64,000 bases of DNA from Venturia oleaginea (GCA_013176395.1 JABMLP010000003.1:1240001-1304000), one strand, 5' to 3'. Positions 44,447-56,486 are shown, counted from the stretch's first letter. Translations and numbers: made by a program. Notes: generated from the letters alone by a model not told the origin.

Positions 44447-45547
44447 AAGGGGGGGTGGAGTAAAGTATGTGTAATTTTTCGGAGCGCGATTTGGGATTGT
44501 ACGCTGATTTCTATAGATGTATAATAGAAACTGCAAATCCTCGTCTCTAAAGCGAAAACTGGGATGGTGAAGCATGGTCACGGCTTTCTCCTCGTCCAGA
44601 CCCAATTCCTTTCGCTAACAAAATTGCCTGCGTCATTTCCTGCCATCTCCTCTTGCGGATGATGGGAAACCTGGGCTTTGTATGTAGAATTCATTTCTTT
44701 TGATCTATTTGCGTGACTGCTTTGAATGCCTGGGTGAGTTTTCTTCTCCACATCTACTTCCACCTTACATGTAGACATCTCAACGGGTCCATGGTTTCGT
44801 TTGTGTAAGGAAGATCGTCCAATGTGTGCCAACCACGATCTCTGCAAGCCGCTACCATCTTTTGTTTGCTATGTGTACCTGAGATTGTCGCCATATCGCA
44901 ACTGGACGCAATATAGCCCTCTTCACAGCAGGACATTTACAACTCGATTTACTTTTGCACAGGCCGAATCAGTGTGCTTTTCAAAGCTGGGTGTTTTGAT
45001 TTTGTTGCAGCCCCAGTGTAGGGTTTTGATTTGAGGTCCTAGTCCCTTTCACCGCTCCCGAACTTGTGAATCCAGCTATCTGAGGAAAAGTCTTCCAACT
45101 CGGAATCGCTATTGATAAATTTCTGGCAACTTGGTTACAAGAACTCGCCAGAAATTTATCGATGTTGATCCTAAGTTCAGTATCATAAGCTCTATTGAGT
45201 GTGTGTAGGGCCTTGGATTGCTAGGTCTAATGTGCATCCAGGAGCGACATCGATACCAGTGCAGCTGCTGTCCAGTGGAAAAATGAGATTAAATCTTCTA
45301 ATATTTGGGATACCTCCCTAAGGTTTTCGGGCATAGTGTAGTGGATAATGGATTCTTTGTAAGATACTTGAAGGGTATTGTTTCCAGCACCAAAGTTCAA
45401 GAAGTAGGGATCGCTAAAATCGATCCGGCCTTTCAGCACGGGGTGAACGTGGGCGGGTACTCGTAGATGGTTTTGTCTTATAGGTAGGTATCTTACAAAT
45501 GTGGGTCCACTTCCTGGGGTGGCGTCTTTTTCATTTTCATTTTCTAT
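44447..45547. other. Intergenic downstream of ATP1, with hairpin repeat
   Basis: ATP1 3' flank. A perfect hairpin lies at 45114-45160. Small ORFs (44578-44847 minus, 45227-45439 minus) have no recognised family. Confidence 0.45.
45114..45160. repeat. Perfect 14-bp hairpin repeat, right of ATP1
   Basis: GATAAATTTCTGGC (45114-45127) and its exact inverse GCCAGAAATTTATC (45147-45160), separated by 19 nt. Sequence following the right arm (GATGTTGATCCTAAGTTCAG) resembles that after the left element at 41892. Confidence 0.8.
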
Positions 45548-45787
45548 TTATTTTTGGAGAGCTTGAGATGTGTCGAGATGGTACTTTAACCATGATTGTA
45601 TTTTTTTTGAAGTCCTCGCCACGCCATGAATACGACCTTCTTGAAGAATTTTGAGCGTGGAAAGATTGGGGTGTTGTTCGCAACAAGCGGAGTTGCTCTT
45701 TTTATCGATCCTTTTTGCGTTGGCCTTGCCACGCCTATGCAATAGATATTCTATGACTTTGTTTTCGTCTTTGCATACGGCGAGCAC
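45548..45787 (-). pseudogene. Possible ankyrin-repeat relic
   Basis: The minus-strand ORF reads AVCKDENKVIEYLLHRRGKA, then NAKRIDKKSNSA. The spacing resembles one ankyrin repeat (xAxxxxNxxxIxxLLxxGAxxNxxDxxxxxxL). There is a single weak repeat, with no partner found in neighbouring frames, so this is only suggestive. Confidence 0.3.
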
Positions 45788-46559
45788 TAGGTATGTGAGA
45801 CTCAGAGTCCTTTGCGAATTTGGAGTGCGACGATTTCATTTTATAGGTCGAGAATGGGTCAGGAAGTAATGAGCTTTTACAATATATGGGGTATGTCATC
45901 ACGTCTTAGCTAGCATCTTTGAACCATCAAAATGTCTTAGTTCGTCGTAATCTGTCGTTGTCCCATCCAATGGCCCTTCCAATCGGTGTATCACCTCTCT
46001 TTCGAGATTCCATTGAAAACACCTCTCTGTTATTAATGTCCTAAGCTGAACTTTTTCTAGACTACTAAAGTAATCTTCAAGTCACCAGCTATAAGCCAAC
46101 TCAAACCCTCCTCGCTCAGAGTACTGGCGTACACATCGACTGATCCCAGACGACGGAATGCCTGAGCACCATTAGATTACAAGATGAGACCTTCGTAAGT
46201 TTTAGCCCTTGAAAATGACGACGAACACATCGATGAATTCCACGTCCGGCTTGGTAAACCTAATCCCATGAGTACCATGGCCGAAGGTAAGAAATAAATA
46301 ATCGACTTTGCCTTCGCGGTGTGTTCTAAGAGCTTGGTCGCAGTCGGGTCTCAAACTACCATTTGTTTCCAGCCTTGCCGATTGAAGCGGACTGAATTTT
46401 GTGCGAGAGGAGACTCTTCTGCCTCTTTGGAATGGTCTCACAGTGTACCAAAGTTACGAGAAGCGAGCCTAGATATGAGCAAGAAAACACGACGGGTGTG
46501 TAAATCGCCACTCATGATCACGATGGCCCCTGATATAGGGCTGGTCGAGGTAAGAGTGG
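45788..46559. other. Gene-poor tract, decayed sequence
   Basis: Probably includes degenerate C-terminal parts of the HET-like relic to its right. No intact gene. Confidence 0.3.
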
Positions 46560-47122
46560 TGTTGTCGCATGGTTTCTCCGAAGCAAGCAAATTGGAAAAG
46601 CAGAGCTCCACATCCCAGCAGCATAGTATTCCGAAGCATTAGGGTGTTGGGAAATCGTTCTGCGAGGCCAGATACGGCTAGTATCCGGGAGGGTCAAATC
46701 TCGTTGGGAATATATTTCAACGAGACTATGCCGAGTCTCGTATCTTACTTATTCTCTGGCTGTGAAGGTGGAGGGAAAAATTGCTTCTCGGTATTGGTTC
46801 AGCGAAGAGTGGCGCAACTCTAACCCATCAGATATCGTGGTCTCGCAAGGACAATCCCAAGTGGTCTGTAAGCCCCCATAGTCAAGAACCTGCGTAGATA
46901 GTAGGCATTCTTGCAGAGTCCAGGCTCTCATGACTAATGGCGCAGAAGCATGAACCACTTCGCGTCGAAGAGTGACAAACCATGTGCTACCATCGTAAGT
47001 CTAAGAACTTGTACAAGTCTTGTTCACCGATATCTCATGCGTTCGTGTGTCATTCAATGGATAGCATGGCACGTGTCGAGCCACTCCTTGACTTGGACGA
47101 AGCTGTGATTTGAGCCTGGGAC
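46560..47122 (-). pseudogene. HET-domain (heterokaryon incompatibility) protein relic
   Basis: Minus-strand fragments keep the order of a HET protein: SFVQVKEWLDTCHAIH (about 47105-47055), then after stops and frame changes MRAWTLQECLLSTQVLDYGG and WDCPCETTISDG (46940-46800), then YYAAGMWSSAFPICLLRR (about 46633-46570). In intact proteins these correspond to the segment before the domain, the RAWTLQE motif after it, and the C-terminal AGLW...LLW motif. The catalytic-like HET core itself is not readable here. The relic lies in a gene-poor stretch. Confidence 0.55.
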
Positions 47123-49454
47123 TGCGTTAATGTCTCGTGTGAGAACTTCTGCGCGAACAGCTGTGTGCATAGCCATCCATAATAAAAGAACAGGCCAGTG
47201 AAGCATCTTTTGAACTCAATTACCCTTCAAGGCCGTCATTTGCAACACTTTGTACACAGCCCCAAGTTTCTTGTCCAAAATAAAATGTGCAAGGCAAGGT
47301 TTCGGAGGTCAACATTCCGCTGATCTATCATACCTCGTGACGAAAGGATTGTAATGGACAAAACGGGAGAAGTCCGACATACTGCTCAAACCCCCGTAAC
47401 TGGAAGACAAATTGGTTATGGAACTTGCCGTTGAGCAAGCAGATTACTGCTATCAGAGAATCTTCCCGTGACAGCGATGTGCTTCCGTTTCGACAATCGG
47501 CAGAAGGTTCCTGCAGACCAATCTCGGTGTGTCAAGGTGCCGCGCTTTCCTCACGTCCACGTTATCCTGCTTCGACGAGCCCATACCTTCATTCTCTGGT
47601 TTCTGATCTCCTGCTTCCATGAGCCAATATCTCTATCCTACGGCTAGAAGTTTTGAGAGTTGTCCTTGGCGAATTGCATCGGTATATTTCTATGTTCGGT
47701 TTCGAGAAGTATATGCCCTGTGCAGAAGGGGAGGTGGACACGTGCTATGGACAGGAGGATTGTAAGAACTGGAGAGAGAGCGAGACGGCTCGTGATGGTG
47801 GTCTGGTATGGTCGTTGTGAAGGAAGAAAGCAGACAGACGAGGTCGAGGCGGCGATTCAATGGCAGGAGCGTTGATCAAAGGACCAAAGAAGCTCAAGGC
47901 AGTATTCGGAATCATCGGATCTGCTCGGTTACAGCATCATGATACAGCAGCTGTTCGGAAAAAGATGGTTGCTGGCATGATGATGTCCAGATGGGCGGAC
48001 GCGTATCACACCAAAATAGACTCGTACACTTGTACCTTGTACCTAAGATCCTTGCTCACCTTGTATTATTATTTCTTTTGCATTTCCAGTCCTGCTCTCA
48101 GGACCATCGCATTTGCCAAAAGCCTCGATGCCGCCTCAGGCTTTGGCTCTTGCTCATGCCACTTCTCCGCGGTCTGTAAACAACACCATCAAGCGTCATA
48201 GGGGGTGACTGGAAGAACAGCCAGGCTCGCCACTGTATAGGCTTCAGACCACAGAGAGCAAGGTGGCGGCTATTCCCACTCATCACGTCGACTCGATCAC
48301 GCCGACTAGGACTCGATCACGTCGACTAGGACTTCGAGATGCATACGGGTTACCAACGGGTGGCCCCGAAGAACCATCTATACAAACCAGACGATCCCAA
48401 GCAATGATGACCACCGTCTTGACCGAGCTTGTGTAAGCCAAGAGGTTCATCAAAGTGCTTTCACCATGTCGTAAAACGTGCTCTTTCTCGACGGCAGCCA
48501 AGTGAGTCCGATCCACTCGGATCTATATTCGGCATCAAAGTCAATAAGCTACCCATGCCAGGTCCCTTCCCCACGTTGGTGTTGTTCCTGGAGAAGACAT
48601 ACAACGGGCTGGCCGAGAAACCTCTCCGCCAAATAATTCCCTCCTGATCCAGCAGCTGAATATTTCTTAAGAAAAATTGGACTCGGTACGTCGTTCTGGG
48701 GCCATGCCCACCACGTTGAGATCATCAATGTCCACAATTCTGGCCCCGTCATTCTTGCTTCTCATTGCGTGCTCGGAGCTAGTGCTTTCGTGATCACAAC
48801 CGACAAATCACAACCTCGCTCCTTAACCACCTCAAGCTTTCGCCCTCGAGAAATACCTTTGTTTCTGAAGGTGCTTGACTGCTTTTGCCAAAGTACCCGC
48901 CCGCCTTGACGGTGCCAGTCAACTGGCCAGCCGAGTCTCCGTCGGGTGCTGTCATTCTGCGTCTGCCATGGCAATCCAATCTTCCTCCCAAGCCCGAGCC
49001 CTCTGAATCCAGATTAATGTAGCGGCATGTAGCCCGGCACAGCAAATAATATCTCTTCAGAGGAATCCTTGACAATCTCCTGCCTAACAGTTGTTCTACA
49101 CCATCTTTGACCTTGAACGCAAACCCCCAAAGTCTCGACTTCAGCCTCGTGCCGCTAGCTATTTGCTTCTTCTTCCTACCCTGCCACGACTGGCTGTCGG
49201 GACGGGCACATCATCTACTGTCGCATTCACGCAACTGCAAATCGACGCCCGAAACATATCGCGTGCTTTGGACTCGTACTAGAAGCTCTTTTTGTCGCCC
49301 TTGGCGAGGTTGGGAACGAGGCTTCGCATCAAGCTACTATATATCCCAGCCTGCCGCTCCCCCAAATCCCAGTTCCATCTCTTACCGTGCTCATCAACTT
49401 TGAGTTTTATCTGAGTGTCCCGTCCTGGTCTTGTCAGATCACAGTCCCATCGAT
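47123..49454. other. Long intergenic/decayed region upstream of the sulfate permease
   Basis: No supported gene. A 20-bp direct tandem repeat (ACTCGATCACG[C/T]CGACTAGG) is at 48291-48330. ORFs up to about 110 codons (for example 47860-48201, 48429-48647) lack recognisable motifs. The right end is the promoter and 5' UTR of the permease gene. Confidence 0.4.
48291..48330 (+). repeat. 20-bp direct tandem repeat, two copies
   Basis: ACTCGATCACGCCGACTAGG is followed directly by ACTCGATCACGTCGACTAGG, one difference. The preceding bases (GTCG) suggest a partial third copy. Confidence 0.85.
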
Positions 49455-52098
49455 ATGTCTGCGACGAAAATTGGTCACGGCCTGGCCAAGGTGCTCGGCA
49501 TCAAATTGGACGACCAAAATCAACACGACAGAGTTACTCGAGGAGAATCCGCCTTCTCGGTCGACAGTGCCGACACTTACATCGAAGACGAGCCTACCGT
49601 TGGAGAATGGCTCAGCGAACTCGCTCCTTCCCCGAAAAGCATTGGTCTTTACCTTTACAGTCTTTTTCCCTTCACGCATTGGATCACTCATTACAATTTA
49701 CAATGGCTGTACGGAGACTTGGTAGCCGGTGAGTGTGGCTCAATATCACTCTTTACATACACTTCTAACATCGTATCAGGTCTTACCGTCGGCGCTGTTG
49801 TTGTGCCTCAAAGTATGGCCTACGCCAAATTAGCAAACTTGCCCGTTGAGTTTGGTCTCTACTCGTCCTTCATGGGTGTGCTCATTTACTGGTTCTTTGC
49901 TACGTCCAAGGATATCACCATTGGCCCTGTCGCTGTCATGTCCACCATCACGGGAAACGTTGTCTCTGAAGTTCACAAGACACTACCCAAGATCCCTGGC
50001 CATGTAATCGCGTCTGCTCTTGCCGTTATTTGTGGTGCCATCATCTGCTTCCTTGGGTTGGCCAAGCTTGGATGGATCACTGAATTCATCACTCTCGCCG
50101 CCATCTCTGCCTTCATGACTGGATCTGCTATCAACATCGCTGCTGGACAAGTCCCGACCATGATGGGTTTCAACACGAAATTCAACACTCGAGATGCAAC
50201 CTACAAAGTCATCATCAACTCATTCAAACACTTGCCCGACACCAACCTCAATGCCGCCATGGGCCTTTCAGCTCTTGCAATGCTGTATATCATTCGTTCT
50301 GCATGCAACTTCATGGCCAAGAAGCAGCCTTCCAAACGCAAGTTTTGGTTCTTCATCTCAACCCTACGAACAGCCTTTGTCATTCTGCTCTATGTCATGA
50401 TCAGTTGGCTTGTCAATAGAAACCACAGGTCGAAGCCGAAGTTCAGTATCCTCGGAAAGGTGCCCCGTGGATTTCAGGACGCACGTGTCCCAGATCTCGA
50501 TTCACGCATCATCAGCGCTTTCGCCAACAACATTCCAGCTTCTGTCATTGTCCTTTTGATCGAGCACATCTCAATCTCAAAATCTTTCGGTCGGATCAAC
50601 AACTACACCATCGATCCATCCCAAGAATTGGTCGCCATTGGTGTCAGCAATCTACTCGGTCCATTTTTGGGTGCTTACCCCGCCACTGGAAGTTTCTCGC
50701 GTACAGCTATCAAGTCCAAGGCTGGTGTCAGGACCCCATTCGCCGGTGTCATTACCGCGCTTGTCGTCCTTCTCGCCATTTATGCCCTACCAGCCGTCTT
50801 CTTCTATATCCCCAATGCTTCTCTTGCCGCGGTCATCATTCACGCTGTCGGTGATCTGATCACCCCGCCCGCTGTCGTCTACGACTTCTGGAAGATCTCT
50901 CCGTTCGAGGTCATCATTTTCTTCGCTGGTGTTTTCGTCACCATTTTCAGCTCCATCGAGAACGGTATTTACACCACCATAGCGGCGTCCTTTGTTTTGT
51001 TCATCGTCCGGGCTTTCAAAGCACAAGGTCGCTTCCTCGGACGCGTGAAGATACACTCTGTCATCGGCGATCATCCTCTTGATGGCAGCGATGTTGTGAA
51101 GACCAAGGGCGACTATTCTAAGGGCGACTATTCTAAGGGCGACTATTCTTCTTCCACTCACGCACCTGCTGGGCTGAGCGGTAGCGATTACAACCCCGAG
51201 CAGCCTCTCTCCGTACGCTATGCTTTCTTACCCGTTGACCATCATGACGGATCAAACCCAGCAATCGAACTCCAGGCTCCATACCCCGGCGTCTTCATCT
51301 ACAGATTCTCTGAAGGCTACAATTACCCCAATGCCAACCACTATCTGGATCACTTGGTCAAGGTCATTTTTGCAGAGACTCGCAGGACAAATCCTGCTAG
51401 CTACGGTCGGCTCGGCGTAAGTTCTGTCAGGCACATATTTAGGAACACCGCTAACAATCTAATAGGATCGTCCATGGAACGACCCCGGTCCAAGGCGTGG
51501 AAAGCCAGCCATTGTCGATGATCACAAGCCTACATTGAAGGCTATCATCCTCGACTTTTCCTCCGTCAACAACGTTGACGTTACCAGTGTCCAGAATCTT
51601 ATCGATGTGCGCAATCAACTTGATCGTTACACGTCCCCCGAAGCCGTCGAGTGGCATTTCGCCTCCATCAACAACAGATGGACCAAACGCGCCCTAGCCT
51701 CGGCCGGTTTCGGATATCCGTCCACTGTCCAAGAGGTCGGTGGCGCGAAGCGCTGGAAACCCATTTTCAGCGTCGCTGAGATTGGTGGAGATGAATCTCC
51801 TGCCAACGCAGCCGAGTTTGAGCAAAACAAGGATGACCTTAAGAGATCTCACACGATTGATGTGGAGATTGCCCACGGCCATTCTAGCTCCAACGACATG
51901 GAGATGTCCAAGAGTGTGAGTAAGCAACATACTACTGTCTTGTCCAGAAAGGTTGCTGTCGTTCACGGTGTCAATCGTCCTCTGTTCCATATTGATCTTA
52001 CGAGCGCGGTGCAGAGTGCTATTCACAACGCTCAGTATTTGCAGTCGGCCAGCAAATCTCTCGACTCGGATGTCGAGGGGTACTCGCCGAAGTTGTAG
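49455..52098 (+). CDS. Sulfate permease, SLC26/SulP family (SUL1/SUL2-like)
   Basis: Three exons, 49455-49728, 49780-51416 and 51466-52098, 847 aa. The start ATG at 49455 is preferred over the in-frame TTG at 49431. The core begins with YGDLVAGLTVGAVVVPQSMA, then YAKLANLPVEFGLYSSFMG; the family signature and further helices follow (PVAVMSTITGN, AGQVPTMMGF, IEHISISKSFGR, NLLGPFLGAYPATGSFSRTA). The C-terminal STAS domain is in the last exon (KAIILDFSSVNNVDVTSVQN), with a variable loop after the membrane domain containing three KGDYS repeats (51108-51152). The protein imports sulfate at the plasma membrane; in filamentous fungi such genes are normally under sulfur-metabolite repression, which I cannot see in the promoter. 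Intron 1 (51 nt) has no stop in frame. Confidence 0.93.
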
Positions 52099-53295
52099 AT
52101 GGGAGTTTGGTGGTGTTTGTCGTAATGTCTTTTGTTATGCATCGGGATCGGGTCATTGTTGAGCGGTAAAAGCTTCTTCGAGATATATACCCGGATTTTT
52201 GTATGATTGAGAGAGACACGCTCGCTTTTTGTATATAACATTCTTATCTTCGATTGAATGGACGGGCTGGTTAGAATTATGGGCTTGATTTGGTAATATT
52301 ATGATTTCACGGTCTTGTAGTACCTGAAGCGCTTTGATTTGGAATGGGAGAGGAAAACGGAAGTGAACATACGTGGACTCCACTTGTGTGTTATACCCCT
52401 GTTCCAACACAGCGCAACCGCTTTTACCAGCGCGCGTCATTCCTACTTCAACTTTTCAATTGGTATTCATTGGTTGATAAGCCGATCGACAAGATCCGAG
52501 GTGATCAATTGGCTGACTATCCCTACTCCCCACTAGTCGACCTGTATAATGTATCCATTCGCCATTGAAACAAGACTAACGGTCTCTGGAACCAGCGCGC
52601 CCCATGCTCATTTCAATAACGAATAAGAACAGGTCTCTAGATTCTGGCAGGGTTACTTCACCAATCAGTCACATTACATCTTGGGAGATTTACGTGCGGC
52701 TCAATTTACCATCCAATCATTAGATATCTACCAATTAAACAAGTTGATGTAAAATGTAACAGCATGGCGATACTCGATAGCGTTATCTCAGGTGAGAGAT
52801 GAAATCGAAGAGGAGAAGTTGGACAATGAACATGAACGTGGGAGTTTATTTACCTGTCTGATGGTTTAGTGATCTTTCCTCAACGTGTCCATCTCCTCCA
52901 CCAAAGGTACGGAATGCAAGTTCAACGCTCGCATATGTAGTAAAAGAAGAAGTTATTCTCATTCCCCAACGGCCGTGGGTAAATCGCTCTACTTATATCA
53001 TATAGGTCCATATCATATATCAAGAACCAAAATGTCAAACGTTCCTAGTAATTCAGCCTGTGAAAACATGTTCATAGAAAACACAGAATGATTAAATGAC
53101 GAATGGTGCCTTGATTCAAATTATTACTCTCCGTATGGTAGATGCAAAGAAAAAGTGAGGCATCCGGGAGCCCAGCGCATCTTCCATCTCAACCCTTCTC
53201 TCTATGGATACATGTAATCAAATTCCCCAGCCCGTCTATCCGAGTTGTTATACGCCAATCCCATGCTGATACAATCATATTCGCACACGCACATC
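52099..53295. other. Intergenic with a MITE-like element
   Basis: 3' flanks of two convergent genes. It contains the third GTTTCAAC-type element (52429-52604). Outside this no gene was recognised. Confidence 0.45.
52429..52604. mobile_element. GTTTCAAC-type MITE-like element, longest copy
   Basis: CTTCAACTTTTCAATTGG (52447 on) to CCATTGAAACAAGACTAAC. The interior shares CATTGGTTGATAAGCCGATC and CCCTACTCCCCACTAG with the 30.1-kb copy. Both sides carry ACCAGCGCGC (52427-52436 left; about 52594-52603 right), perhaps the outer ends of the element. Confidence 0.55.
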
Positions 53296-54312
53296 TCACG
53301 ATGCACCGCCCTTCGGTCTCTTCGCACTTTTCGTTTCTGCTTTATCGGTATCTCCTCCTCTCTTCCTCTTGCTCGGTCTTGAGCTGCCTCCTTTGGGTCT
53401 GTAAGGCTCATCTTCTTTGCCCTTTTTGCCTCTCCCGTTAGCTTTCTCTCCTGGTACAGCTTCTGCACCTACTTCTTCTTCAACAGCTTCTTCGATCGCA
53501 GGTGTTCCCGCCTTGCCAGCGTTGGCCGAATGCGCAAGACTTGATCTCTTTCCAGCACCTCCACCTCCTCGCGCGCGTGGAGCGGGTTTATCACTTTGAG
53601 CTTCCTTTTCCTGTATGAATGTTTCTGGATGGTTTCGCCGCAGCCATGAGAGTACTGAGACTGGATTCGAATTGTGAAGCTCTTTCTCCGGAGGTAGTTG
53701 ACGTGACTGCGCGACTTGTAATGGACGCCATACGTTGTCGAGCCCAGTAGGGCCCATGATTTGAGGATCCAGAGTCGCAAGGTATTCTTCTTCGTATGCT
53801 GGGCTTAGATAACCCGGCGGCGGGTTCAGTGTCAACTCAATTGGGTATCTAGAGATGCCAGAATCGAGATGGGTATGCGGGACTCTGGCGAGGAGAGATT
53901 TGAGAGATGGCGGTTCATCTAGTTCCAGGGCCGGTACAGCAGATGCACTGGGAACAGGTTCGATGTCTTCATGTGGTGAGCCTAGATCGAATGAAGGCGT
54001 GTGAGAGGATTCGTTGAGGTTGAGGAGTGTTTCGAGGTATTGGCTGCATTACGTGTCAGTCCGGGGTAACTACAGCTATTGGAAGGGAGTTGTGCACTCG
54101 TTCTCTTCCTGCAACCGCTTTGCCAGCATCTCAAGCTTGTGGCAGTCGCGGTACAGTGATGAACTCTCGTCCATGGCCTTGTCGAAGCGCAGCTTCATCT
54201 TGCGATATTTCTTGCGCCATGATCGTAGAGGCTGCTTGGACGTGTCTTTGAGGATGGTGTCGAATGTCTGGGCCTCGGTCGTCGTTGGGTTCATTATATC
54301 CTGGAGAGACAT
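53296..54312 (-). CDS. iec3: INO80 complex subunit IEC3-like protein
   Basis: Two exons, 54312-54098 and 54043-53296, 320 aa. The start at 54312 has an ideal context (GCCACCATGTC). The N-terminal domain (QPLRSWRKKYRKMKLRFDKA, MDESSSLYRDCHKLEMLAKR, LQEEND) is the IEC3 signature, predicted helical and coiled. The middle is Pro-rich with NPPPGYLSPAYEEEYLATLD; the C-terminus is Lys/Arg/Gly-rich (RPSKRKRGGDTDKAETKSAK), likely for DNA contact and nuclear import. In fission yeast Iec3 is a non-catalytic INO80 remodeller subunit; function here is by homology. It is divergent from the ORM gene. Confidence 0.82.
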
Positions 54313-54849
54313 GGTGGCGGTTGGAGTAGGCAATGGTCAGTTAATTGAGAGTTTAAGAGGATGGGTGTGGTGTGATGCTCCTTTCTTGAAGTTGTCTCAT
54401 GTTACTTCGCTTCGCCGGTCTCGATTTGGATAAATAAACTTCTTAAGTTCCACGATCACGAGCAGCTGAACGCTTACCTCTACCCTCTACCTACTCGCCT
54501 CGACCCTTCGCGATCAAGCCGACCCTGCAAAACAATAACGACTGCCCTCTCCTGGTCTTCAGTACCCACAATCTCTCGCCGCCTATTCTTCTGCCTGCAG
54601 CACCCGCCATCCCGTCTGCGGCATCATCATCACGAGCTACACAGTACGTGGCCATAGTCCACGAAGTAATATTGATTGTATAATCAATAGCTTACCGTAT
54701 AACTCGACATAAGGGACAGACATCTCCACTCAACCGCTGCTTCCCTTCAAAACCGACCACCACCTCCCCAAGCAACCCCCACCGCCGCCAAACTGTCTCC
54801 CATAATCCTCAACCGCAACCTACACCCACCCAGGACTTATGCTCCAGGT
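54313..54849. promoter_or_regulatory. Shared intergenic region of divergent IEC3 and ORM1 genes
   Basis: About 540 bp. The right half is C/A-rich, typical of a long fungal 5' UTR. No repeat or binding site was identified with confidence. Confidence 0.5.
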
Positions 54850-55642
54850 ATGAGTTCGGACCGGGGAAGCCGGAAACGACGCTCCAGCAGCATAGTCTAT
54901 CACGAACCTCCAGAGTCGATTGAGCAGCTGAGTGATCAGTCCGCGCTCCCCAACCTGAACGCCGAGTGGGTCAATGCGAAAGGTACAGCAGACCCCACGA
55001 TGGACATTCTACGTGCATTGGAAGAAGGTCGAGAGCAGTCGAGAACGAATTGGTGCTACGATTTGTCCACACGCAAGCGTAATCTTCGACTGTCTAGCCT
55101 CACCTTTAGCAATCCTACACATCTCCCGTTTCCTCATTCCAAGAAGCTCGGCTAACTTATGTCGGTACAGGGGCCTGGCTAATTCACCCAATCCTTATAT
55201 TCTGCCTCAAGATCATATTCGATATCGTTCCAGGTGTCTCACAAGAGACATCATGGACTTTGACAAATCTCACATACATGGCTGCGTCGTACCTCATGTT
55301 CCATTGGGTACGCGGCATCCCATTTGACTTCAACGCTGGAGCCTACGACAACCTGAACATGTGGGAACAGATCGATAACGGGGATCAATACACGCCGGCG
55401 AAGAAGTATCTGATGTCGGTACCCATCGTCTTATTTCTGGTCAGCACGCATTACACGCATTACGATCTGAAGATGTTTATTCTGAACTTGGTGGCGACTA
55501 TATTAATCACCTTACCCAAGCTGCCAACTGTAAGTCGGATTTCCAATCAGCGCTGCTTGCCGCGTTTACTAACAGTCAACAGGCTCACCGGCTCCGAGTA
55601 ACATTCTTGTCCGGACCACCAGATGATCGATCGCGCGACTGA
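54850..55642 (+). CDS. ORM1: Orm1/ORMDL family regulator of sphingolipid synthesis
   Basis: Three exons, 54850-54982, 55171-55529 and 55583-55642, 183 aa. The first exon encodes a Ser/Arg-rich N-terminus (RGSRKRRSSSIVYHEPPES) containing likely phosphosites, ending NLNAEWVNAK. The rest follows ORMDL closely: GAWLIHPILIFCLKIIFDIV, PGVSQETSWTLTNLTYMA, HWVRGIPFDFNAGAYDNLNM, WEQIDNGDQYTPAKKYLMSV, THYTHYD. Orm proteins are ER membrane inhibitors of serine palmitoyltransferase, relieved by phosphorylation of the N-terminal serines. Intron 1 (188 nt) has a weak donor (GTACAG) but gives the conserved KGAW join. Confidence 0.93.
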
Positions 55643-56486
55643 CGAGGATGCAAATTTGAAATTCTCCTTGAATGTGCTTTTTGGCAGCTTTTTTTTGGGA
55701 ACAATGGCGTTTTGATTGTGGCTGCTTCATCGGAAGCACATGTTCACCCAGCTTCATTCCTTGAGATAACCCACTTCGCGTGCTACTTCTCTTTGTTATC
55801 TGGCACGTTTTTGTATTTTACAACTCTTCTTCCTGTCCTCTGGGTCTTGCTTTGCATTTATTGGAGAAAGATGGGGCGTGGAATGGTGTACAGGAAGGAA
55901 AAGGGAGCTCGCTGTGCGTGTTTGTCTCTCTGAGCAGGCTGTGTATTGCTCACGAGTTGAGTCGATTGTTGGCATATGGAGCTGGCGCGAGCGCTTTGAA
56001 TTGAAAGCTATTGGTCCTTCCATTTCCTGATGTGGTTTGAGTTGTAGATACAGTGTCGTTGAAGCTGCCATATGATCCTGGTCTTGTCTATTCATCGTTT
56101 CCCCTGCCTCGACCCGGGCAGGGATCACAGCATTTTGTCGAAACTTCATCCTTGCTAAGTCTGGAGAAGTCATAGCGTAGATGTTATGAGGACTTGACGA
56201 TATCCATCTCAAGTTGCACACCAGCTCAGTTTATCAAATGGATGAAGCGCCCGTGAGATTCTTTTCCATGGATAAGATGTTCATCCATGCACTCTGAGAA
56301 ACTCAAAGTTCGAATTTCAGTTGGCTTTGGACTTGAGCAGTCTAACCAATAAGAGCGATGATGTCACGCTAAAACCTGGGGTAACATGGAAAGCATCATC
56401 ATTGCAACCAAAGTCGCTTGAGTAAATTTCCGCGGTTATAGCTTGCAGAGCTTGAGCTTCTGGAAACTCCTCTACCTCTCACCGCC
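55643..56486. other. Intergenic, no gene seen
   Basis: ORM 3' flank and promoter of the antiporter gene. ORFs of 60-140 codons are present in overlapping frames without recognised content. Confidence 0.45.

Noticed and set aside
43883..44605. Minus-strand ORF of 240 codons over the last ATP1 exon
   Set aside because: Antisense of a strongly codon-biased housekeeping gene, which commonly leaves long open mirror frames.
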